The notes below the pieces were generated by a model. The model was not told where the DNA came from. It did no database searches and was given only the letters and a program-made list of their open reading frames with translations. Positions 1 through 5,900 of a stretch of DNA of 6,111 nucleotides are shown piece by piece; position 1 is the first letter of the stretch, and the number at the start of each line of letters is the position of its first letter. The stretch is from contig RFHX01000165.1 of the NCBI GenBank assembly GCA_003695725.1, forward strand, positions 1 to 6,111. The letters are read 5' to 3'. A program made the position numbers and the translations under genes. Source of the DNA: Candidatus Schekmanbacteria bacterium. GTDB lineage: Bacteria > Schekmanbacteria > GWA2-38-11 > J061.

Positions 1-64
1 CAGTATCTCCTCATCACTCGACCGGAATGATGAGAAAATGCTCTTTAAACAAGCAAATTTTATA

Positions 65-93
65 TTGACAAAGCAGAAGATATCAAATATTGA
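65..93 (+). promoter_or_regulatory. Possible sigma-70-type promoter for the thrC-like operon
   Basis: A perfect TTGACA hexamer lies at 65-70. A 17-base spacer leads to TATTGA at 88-93, which matches only three of six positions of a -10 box. If used, the transcript would start near 100 and carry a leader of about 118 bases containing the hairpin at 125-158. A rival -10 box, TATAAA, lies at 171-176 with a poor -35 (TTCAGG at 147-152). The region is AT-rich, so chance matches are likely, and this is a weak call. Confidence 0.25.
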
Positions 94-124
94 TTAGCAT
101 CATATCTTTCAATTACATAAAATA

Positions 125-158
125 TCTATGCCTAATTTAAGAATAATTCAGGCAGAGA
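125..158 (+). promoter_or_regulatory. Hairpin / inverted repeat in the leader of the thrC-like operon
   Basis: An interrupted inverted repeat is visible. TCT (125-127) pairs with AGA (156-158). After an A/G mismatch, TGCCT (129-133) pairs with AGGCA (150-154). After a bulged C, AATT (134-137) pairs with AATT (145-148), leaving a 7-base loop. No T-run follows, so it is not an intrinsic terminator. It could be an operator for a repressor or a structured leader element. It matches no riboswitch consensus I recognise (SAM-I, SAM-II and T-box were considered). Confidence 0.35.
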
Positions 159-167
159 AATCCCCTA

Positions 168-190
168 AAATATAAAATGCTTTTATTTTT
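168..190 (+). other. AT-only hairpin with T-run just before the thrC-like ribosome binding site
   Basis: AAAA (174-177) and TTTT (181-184) flank TGC, and the pairing extends outward with T173-A185 and A172-T186. After one mismatch it continues as an A/T stretch, and the 3' side ends in TTTTT (186-190). The shape is that of a weak terminator or attenuator, but the stem has no G-C pairs. It may be simply AT-rich spacer. Confidence 0.2.
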
Positions 191-217
191 CAGGGATGAT
201 GAAGAAAAGGAGATGTA

Positions 218-1441
218 ATGGGTAAAGTAAAAGGTTTGATTTGCAGGGAGTGTAAAAATGAGTATCCTGCAGAAGCTATACATGTTTGCGAATTTTGCTT
301 TGGTCCTCTTGAAGTCAATTATGACTATGATTTCATAGCAGGTACAATTTCAAAGGAAAAAATCGAAAAAGGTCCGCCCAGTTTATGGAGATATATCGAC
401 CTTCTGCCAGTGAGCGGCGATTTCATAGTAGGTGAAAATTCAGGATTTACGCCTCTTGTAAGAGCAAAGAATCTTGGTGCTGAATTAGGGCTGAATAATC
501 TTTATATTAAAAATGACACTGTCAATCATCCAACTTTATCATTTAAAGATAGAGTGGTAGCAATTGCGCTGTCGAGGGCGAAGGAATTTGGTTATGATAC
601 AGTTGCCTGTGCTTCAACTGGAAATCTTGCAAATTCAGTTGCAGCAAATGCCGCGGCGGCAGGCTTGAAGTGTTATGTTTTTATTCCCGGAGACCTTGAA
701 GCAGGGAAGATTTTGGGGAGTGTTATTTATCATCCAACAGTTGTTGCAGTAAATGGAAACTATGACGATGTCAACCGGCTTTGCTCAGAAGTGGCAGGTG
801 AATATAATTGGGCATTTGTAAATATCAATATCAGGCCATATTATGCAGAGGGTTCAAAAACACTTGCTTTTGAAACTGCAGAGCAGCTTGGCTGGAAGGC
901 GCCTGACCAAGTTGTTGTGCCTGTTGCATCGGGGTCGCTTCTTACTAAAATTGGTAAAGGATTCAATGAGTTGAGCAAGCTGGGGCTGATAGGAGATGTA
1001 AAAACAAAGATTAATGGTGCTCAAGCAGAAGGATGCTCACCTGTTGCAACGGCTTTTAAGAATGATACAGAGTTCATAAAACCGGTAAAGCCAAATACCA
1101 TAGCTAAATCGATAGCCATAGGCAATCCTGCCGACGGTTATTATTCATTGGTAACAGTTAAGAATAGTGGTGGAGTTTTTGAAACAGTAACTGATGAAGA
1201 AATAGTTGAAGGAATGAAGCTTCTTGCCTCAAAAGAAGGGATTTTTGCAGAAACAGCAGGAGGTGTTACCATTGCTGTTTTGAAAAAACTTGCTGAGAAG
1301 GGGAAAATTGGAAAAGATGAGCTTACTGTGGCTTATGTAACAGGCAATGGATTGAAAACACAGGAAGCAGTTGTCGGTGCTGTTGATAAACCAATAAAGA
1401 TTAATCCCCACTTGAAAGATTTTGAAGCTATTCTAAAATAA
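218..1441 (+). CDS. thrC: Threonine synthase family PLP-dependent enzyme
   Basis: This is a fold-type II PLP enzyme of the threonine synthase family, 407 residues, close to the usual length. The classical reaction converts O-phosphohomoserine and water to threonine and phosphate in the cytoplasm. Visible features: an N-terminal zinc-ribbon-like knuckle (C9-x2-C12, C24-x2-C27); the Schiff-base lysine K110 in SFKDR; a substrate/phosphate loop ASTGNLANS (132-140); the glycine-rich VASGS (237-241); and TGNGLK (375-380), which in the family contacts the PLP pyridine nitrogen. The start is supported by AAGGAG at 207-212, five bases before ATG. The residues around the lysine read PTLSFKDRV, where the commoner form is PTGSFKDRG. 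It is the first gene of a tight cluster with a sulfur carrier, a NIL protein and a JAMM protease. The family call is firm, but the substrate is less certain: normal threonine synthesis is the default, and a sulfhydrylase role with the carrier is possible. The gene symbol reflects the family only. Confidence 0.88.
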   Translation: MGKVKGLICRECKNEYPAEAIHVCEFCFGPLEVNYDYDFIAGTISKEKIEKGPPSLWRYIDLLPVSGDFIVGENSGFTPLVRAKNLGAELGLNNLYIKNDTVNHPTLSFKDRVVAIALSRAKEFGYDTVACASTGNLANSVAANAAAAGLKCYVFIPGDLEAGKILGSVIYHPTVVAVNGNYDDVNRLCSEVAGEYNWAFVNINIRPYYAEGSKTLAFETAEQLGWKAPDQVVVPVASGSLLTKIGKGFNELSKLGLIGDVKTKINGAQAEGCSPVATAFKNDTEFIKPVKPNTIAKSIAIGNPADGYYSLVTVKNSGGVFETVTDEEIVEGMKLLASKEGIFAETAGGVTIAVLKKLAEKGKIGKDELTVAYVTGNGLKTQEAVVGAVDKPIKINPHLKDFEAILK

Positions 1442-1479
1442 TAATTTGAGAAGCAAATTGTGGAAGAAAGGAGTATAAG

Positions 1480-1761
1480 ATGGCTGTTAAAGTTAGAATA
1501 CCTACACCTCTTCGGAAACTTACCAATCAAGAGTCCGTTGTTGAAGTTGAAGGGACAAATGTTCTTGAAGTAATCGATGGGCTGGAAAGCAAATATCAGG
1601 GGATAAAAGCACGACTCTGTGATGAAGAAGGAAATGTGAGAAGATTTGTAAATATCTTTGTCAACGAAGAGGATATCCGCTTTATGAAGGGGACGGAAAC
1701 AGAAGTCAAAGACGGAGATGAAGTTTCCATTGTCCCTGCCATTGCAGGTGGAAGAAATTAA
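1480..1761 (+). CDS. MoaD/ThiS-family ubiquitin-like sulfur carrier with a masked C-terminus (GG-RN)
   Basis: This small 93-residue beta-grasp protein is of the MoaD/ThiS type. Such proteins are adenylated at a C-terminal Gly-Gly by an E1-like enzyme, converted to a thiocarboxylate, and donate sulfur to a biosynthetic acceptor. The sequence shows the family pattern: an N-terminal strand [13 protein letters not shown], a central segment [14 protein letters not shown] (54-67) and the C-terminal [14 protein letters not shown] (78-91). The protein does not stop at Gly91 but has two further residues, Arg92 and Asn93, so the Gly-Gly must be exposed by proteolysis before activation. Known parallels are QbsE, processed by the JAMM protease QbsD, and HcyS, processed by HcyD in Wolinella. 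A JAMM protease is encoded at 2039-2434. A strong ribosome binding site, GAAAGGAG (1466-1473), sits six bases before ATG, and the gap from the thrC-like gene is 38 bases. A molybdopterin or thiamine role is less likely, because no cofactor genes are present here. Confidence 0.85.
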   Translation: MAVKVRIPTPLRKLTNQESVVEVEGTNVLEVIDGLESKYQGIKARLCDEEGNVRRFVNIFVNEEDIRFMKGTETEVKDGDEVSIVPAIAGGRN

Positions 1762-1777
1762 AAAGAGATTATGAAAT

Positions 1778-2017
1778 ATGTCGATTTTTAGGGCGCGGTT
1801 AAAATTTACTGGAGAAGTCGTAAAAGAGCCGATTATCTATCGTCTTGTGAAAAATTTTGATGTCGTGCCCAATTTGAGAAAAGCGCTCTTTGATTATGAT
1901 ACGGGCTGGGTCGATATCGAAATTTCCGGCGATTTCGATGAAATAGAGCGTGCTGTAAAAGCGCTCAAAGAATGGGGCGTAGAAGTCTTCCCCATCGAGG
2001 GCGATGTTATAGAATAA
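1778..2017 (+). CDS. Stand-alone NIL-domain protein
   Basis: This 79-residue protein consists almost entirely of one NIL domain, a ferredoxin-like fold. NIL domains are known from the C-terminus of the methionine ABC transporter ATPase MetN, where they bind methionine, and from ferredoxin fusions involved in archaeal homocysteine synthesis. The family pattern is clear: LKFTGEVVKEPIIYRLVKNF (8-27), VVPNLRKA (29-36), GWVDIEISGD (43-52), then a helix and WGVEVFPI (66-73). The position that usually reads Asn-Ile-Leu is Asn-Leu-Arg here (32-34). There is no signal peptide, membrane segment or cysteine cluster, so it is probably cytoplasmic. ATG lies 16 bases after the sulfur carrier's stop, with a weak AAAAGAG (1761-1767) as ribosome binding site; an earlier ATG at 1771 opens only a six-codon frame. 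It could be a methionine/sulfur-metabolite sensor or a scaffold for the carrier. The domain call is firm, but the role is inferred from its neighbours. Confidence 0.82.
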   Translation: MSIFRARLKFTGEVVKEPIIYRLVKNFDVVPNLRKALFDYDTGWVDIEISGDFDEIERAVKALKEWGVEVFPIEGDVIE

Positions 2018-2038
2018 TATCTCTTTCCTGAATAAAAG

Positions 2039-2434
2039 ATGCTCTCTATACCTTCTTCCATTTATGACAAGTTGATTAGGCAATTGAAGAAAGAATATCC
2101 CTATGAGGGATGCGGTGCCCTTCTTGGAAAAGATGGAAGAGTAACGGAGATTGTTGAATTTACAAATATAGAAAAAAGCCCTACTTCATTTCAGTGCGAC
2201 CCTTATGAGCAGCTAACTTTATTGAGAAGGCTTGAAGAGGAAGATATAGACCTTTTATGCCTATACCATTCACATCCTGAAGGTGAATGCAAACCATCAG
2301 AAAAGGATATTCGCCTTGCTCAATTCAATTGTTATTATCTTATTGTGCTTTTAAAGAATCTTTCAAATCCTAAAGCAGGACTCTTTTCTATAAAGGACGG
2401 AAGGTATCAGGAAGAGAAGCTGGTAATTGAGTAA
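2039..2434 (+). CDS. JAMM/Mov34-MPN-PAD-1 family zinc metalloprotease (sulfur-carrier processing)
   Basis: This is a 131-residue single-domain JAMM peptidase (MEROPS M67-type). The family cleaves peptide or isopeptide bonds after the Gly-Gly of ubiquitin-like proteins. The whole catalytic set is present: Glu23 in YEGCGALLG, the metal-binding His77 and His79 in HSHP (77-80), Ser87 and Asp90 in a P-x6-S-x2-D continuation. Bacterial relatives include Mec (releases cysteine from CysO), QbsD and HcyD (trim residues after Gly-Gly). The sulfur carrier in this cluster ends in Gly-Gly-Arg-Asn and is the obvious substrate. The enzyme might remove Arg-Asn, release an amino acid product formed on the carrier, or both. 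An in-frame TAA at 2033-2035 leaves ATG 2039 as the first possible start; the ribosome binding site is weak (AAAAG) and the gap from the NIL gene is 21 bases, so translation may partly depend on upstream ribosomes. The gene ends 16 bases from the convergent lipoprotein gene, with no evident terminator between. Confidence 0.87.
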   Translation: MLSIPSSIYDKLIRQLKKEYPYEGCGALLGKDGRVTEIVEFTNIEKSPTSFQCDPYEQLTLLRRLEEEDIDLLCLYHSHPEGECKPSEKDIRLAQFNCYYLIVLLKNLSNPKAGLFSIKDGRYQEEKLVIE

Positions 2435-2450
2435 TCAATCAGGGAGAAAT

Positions 2451-2840
2451 CTATCGTTGTTGGTTTGCATTGTCTCTTGAAAAGATGCTTTTCCTTAATC
2501 CCGGCACTTGGACAGGAATATCCTTAACGAGATTTCCTTCTACAAACCATAAAAATTTATCCTTCTCCTTGTAAACCCATTCTTCCACCTTTCGCGGCTT
2601 TTCTTTGCCTGAAACAGCTTCCTTATAAACCAATATATATGATGGCGGACCAAGCTCGTCATAGATTTTCTTCTGTATTGCAGATAGTTTTTTCTCTTTC
2701 AGCACGGGTTTTTCCCATATATTCGGTTTGACGAATTTTCCTTTTTTTATATATGACACATTGTTTGCGCACGCAGATAAAAGAAGCGTAAGGATAATTA
2801 TCAGAAATATATAAAAAAAATATCTATTCCCTTTGTTCAT
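2451..2840 (-). CDS. Predicted lipoprotein of unknown function
   Basis: This is a 129-residue protein with a typical lipoprotein signal: a charged start (MNKGNR), a hydrophobic stretch (about 8-21) and the lipobox LSAC with Cys24 as the lipidated residue. Ala25 at +2 is compatible with outer-membrane sorting by the E. coli rule. The mature part is short, basic and rich in Lys. Its most distinctive part is YDELGPPSYIL (60-70) followed by VEEWVYKEKDKFLWFVEGNL (85-104). An LG-P-P turn, then W-x-Y and an F-x-x-G strand recalls small BamE/SmpA-type outer-membrane lipoproteins, but the resemblance is weak and I do not claim homology. No clear ribosome binding site precedes ATG. It lies downstream of the sensor kinase on the same strand across a 101-base gap, so co-transcription is possible but not shown. 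I do not recognise a specific family. Confidence 0.75.
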   Translation of the reverse strand: MNKGNRYFFYIFLIIILTLLLSACANNVSYIKKGKFVKPNIWEKPVLKEKKLSAIQKKIYDELGPPSYILVYKEAVSGKEKPRKVEEWVYKEKDKFLWFVEGNLVKDIPVQVPGLRKSIFSRDNANQQR

Positions 2841-2882
2841 ATCTAAAGTTTTATTCTTAATTTTTTGTTCTTATATTATGAA

Positions 2883-2896
2883 GACAATTTTTTGTC
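2883..2896. repeat. Small palindrome GACAA-N4-TTGTC upstream of the lipoprotein gene
   Basis: GACAA (2883-2887) and TTGTC (2892-2896) form a perfect 5-base inverted repeat around four T residues. It lies about 43 bases before the lipoprotein start and just downstream of the TATAAT box at 2910-2905 (minus strand). It could be a repressor site or a small hairpin in the leader. It is short, so it may be chance. Confidence 0.25.
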
Positions 2897-2904
2897 CAAA
2901 GGAA

Positions 2905-2935
2905 ATTATAGGGAAGGGAATATGAAGTTTCTTAA
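2905..2935 (-). promoter_or_regulatory. Possible promoter for the lipoprotein gene
   Basis: On the minus strand a perfect TATAAT occurs (plus-strand 2910 down to 2905). The best -35 candidate is TTAAGA (2935 down to 2930), which matches four of six positions but at a 19-base spacing, longer than ideal. A transcript would start near 2898, giving a leader of about 58 bases. A second option nearer the gene is TTGGAC (2899-2894) with TATAAG 18 bases further on. This would let the lipoprotein be transcribed independently of the kinase. Confidence 0.3.
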
Positions 2936-2941
2936 CTTTCT

Positions 2942-5900
2942 TTATTTGCTATTGAGCACTTCGCGGACTTTTTTAAGAAGTGCCTGGGGTGTAAAAGGTT
3001 TTTGAATGTAAGGGATATTCCCCTTCAATCCGCCATTTCGCAGAAATTCATTGTCCGAATAACCTGACATAACCAATGTTTTGATTGATGGATTCCTTTC
3101 TTTTATTTTTTTCGACAGTTCGATTCCATCCATTCCGGGCATTATAAGGTCTGTGATGAGTAGGTCAAAAGGTCCAGCGCCATTGCCGGCTTTTTCAAGG
3201 GCTTCTTCAGGTGTTTCAGCTGTGTCAACTCTATATCCTTTAGATGACATTATTTCTCGCGTCAGCTCTCTTACAGTTTCCTCATCTTCCACTACAAGCA
3301 CTTTTTCGAAACCGATTGATGCTTCTGCCTCTTCAACAACATCTACAATGTCGCTGATTTCTTTTACATCAACGCGCGGAAGGAAGATTTTGAATACTGT
3401 GCCTTTACCAACCCTGCTGTGCACTGTAATGTAGCCGCCGCTTTGTTTTACCACTCCATACACCGTTGACAAGCCCAAACCTGTACCTTTCCCTTCTTTT
3501 TTTGTTGTAAAGAAGGGTTCGAATATCTTTTTTTGAGTTTCTTTGTCCATTCCTATGCCTGTATCAGCAAAAGATAAAAGAACGAATTTCCCGGATATGA
3601 CATCTGCTTCTTCCTTTATGTATTTCTTTTCAAGTTCGACATTTGATGTCTTTATGACAATTTTTCCACCCTTCGCCATAGCGTCGCGCGCATTTACAGC
3701 AAGGTTGAGAAGCACCTGCGCCATTTGGTCGGGGTCAACTTTAATAGTGCCAAGTCCTCTTTCCTGAAGTTTGAGTCTTATTTCTATATCTTCCCCTATA
3801 ATTCTTGAAAGCATATTTCTTATGTTTTCAATCAATTGATTGAGGTTGATAATTTTTGGCTCAATAACCTGTTTGCGGCTGAAAGCAAGGAGTTGTCGTG
3901 TCAGCGCTGATGCTCTTTCGCCTGCATTTCTTATTTCTTCAGCATACTTTTTTACTTCACTGTTGTTTTCAATCGAGGTCAATATTAATTCGCTGTAACC
4001 CAAAATTCCAACAAGAATATTGTTGAAATCATGGGCAACACCGCCTGCTAAACGCCCCACTGATTCCATCTTTTGTGACTGAAGAAGCTGTTCTTCTTTC
4101 ATTTTAGAGTCTGTAACATCTCTTTTTACTCCCACATAGTTGATGATTTTTCCGCTGGAATCGAAAACTGGCGAGATTGATGCTTCTTCATAATAGATTT
4201 GTCCGTTTTTACGCTTATTTATAAATTCTCCTTCCCAAGTCTTACCGCTTGTAAGCGTATTCCACATATTTTCATAAAATTCTTTGCTGTGCTCTCCGCT
4301 TTGTAGAATTCGCGGATTAAGACCTAAAACTTCATTGGGTGAATAACCTGTAGTTCTTTGGAATGCAGGATTCACATATTGAATATTTGCGTCCTTGTCG
4401 GTTATAACGATACATTCATTTGTCTGTGAGATTGCAGTGGCAAGAAGCCGCAATTCTGCTTCTTTTGCTTTTTCATCTGTTATGTCAGTGGAAATGCCGC
4501 ATAATGCATAAACTTTTCCTGAAAAGTCATATAATGGAAATTTCACCGATATGTATGTGTGAATGCCGTCCGCCTGTTCGACACTCTCCTCTTTCTTTAT
4601 AGCTATCTTCTCATTTATAACCTTTCGGTCATTTTCAAAGATTTTTTCTGCTGTTTCTTTGGAGAATAATTCAAAATCAGTTTTCCCAACTATTTCGCTT
4701 TGTTTAATGTTGAAATTCTTCTCATATTGGCTGTTGATCATTAGATATTTTCCTTCTACATCTTTTATGAATATGAGGGCAGGGCTGTTGTCAATCACAG
4801 CGCGAAGCTGAGCTTCTCTTTCTTGAATTATATTTTCAAACCTCTTTCTTTCGCTTATGTCATCAATGAATGTGCAGGTGCCATAGATTTTGCCCGATGC
4901 ATCGCGAAGCGGAAATTTTGTCGATAAGAGCCACTTTTCATTCTTTGTCTGACGCACAGGAATCTCAGTCCTTATTACTTTGCCTGTTGTCCTTACCTGT
5001 ATTTCCGCTTTTTCGATTTCTTCTGCAATATCCTGTGGCATATGGTCTTTGGCTTTAGTGCCGATAAGTTTTTCCTTATTCCCTTTGAAGCGAGGCAGGT
5101 CGTAAAATTTTTTATTTGCAAGGATATATCTTCCCTCCAAATCTTTGAGGTAGATAATAGAGGGCGAGTAATCCATTATTGCCTGCAGATGTGCTTCTTT
5201 TTCTTTTAGGGATTTCATTGTGATGTGATGTCTTTCTATTTCATCGAGAAGCTTCTTATTTGTTTCAGATAGGGATGCAGTCCTTTCTTCGATTTTCTTT
5301 TCCAACGATTTCTGTGTTTTTTCTATGGTGTCCAGCATCGAATTGAATTGCTGTGAAAGAGTGCCTATTTCATCATTAGCTTTTATTGGCACTCTTACAT
5401 CGAGATTGCCTTCCCGTGCTTTTTCTGAGGCATAAGATAAGGATTCAAGAGGAGAAACTATTTTTTTTATGATAAAGAAGAGAAAAATCGAGATTAGTAT
5501 AAAAGAAATTACGCTTACTGCCAAGTCGATAAAAAGTCTCTTGCTGAAATATCCGAGGGCTTCATTCCTGTCTTCCTTCACGATAAGCCAGATGTTGTTT
5601 TCAGGCGTCAATGAAATAGGGCGGCAAACAGCAAAGACAGGTATATCTCTATAGCCCTTGGCTTCAACAAAGGCATTCTCTTCGTGAGAGGCAGATTTAT
5701 TTTTGTAAATGTCTATTATCTTTTTTAAGCATTTTGATGTATTCTTTTCTTTGTGTAAAAACTTCAAGGAAGTTAAATTTTGTCCCTCTTCAGTTGCCAA
5801 TATGACTTCAACGCTTTTCCCTAAATAATCCTTTACTTCGAGCATCGGATTTATGAATTCTTCGGCTTCAATATGAGAGGAAGCGGCATATTTAATTTCT

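Noticed and set aside
10-34. Inverted repeat CTCATCA / TGATGAG at the left edge as a terminator of an upstream gene
   Set aside because: The 7-base stem is perfect, but the loop is 11 bases and no T-run follows on either strand. No upstream gene can be identified from the few codons available in any frame.
1229-1530. Two minus-strand open frames (1229-1411 and 1333-1530) overlapping the thrC-like gene
   Set aside because: They lie antisense to a gene with full family motifs. Their translations are rich in Cys, Phe and Ser with no domain, typical of antisense shadows.
1480-1761. Molybdopterin synthase small subunit (MoaD) or thiamine carrier (ThiS) as the specific function
   Set aside because: No molybdopterin or thiamine gene is nearby, and the tail after Gly-Gly plus JAMM, NIL and threonine synthase-type neighbours points to amino-acid sulfur transfer. 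Only the family is assigned.
1799-2083. Minus-strand 94-codon open frame across the NIL and JAMM genes
   Set aside because: It is antisense to two well-supported genes, with no recognisable domain and no clear ribosome binding site.
2479-2493. Perfect hairpin GAAAAG-ATG-CTTTTC as a terminator for the JAMM operon
   Set aside because: It lies within the lipoprotein coding region, has a three-base loop and mostly A-T stem, and has no T-run after it on the plus strand. Codon content explains it.
3081-5654. Several plus-strand open frames of 60-117 codons inside the sensor kinase gene
   Set aside because: The minus-strand frame is an intact hybrid kinase with all motifs. The plus-strand translations are low-complexity Ser/Phe/Leu strings.
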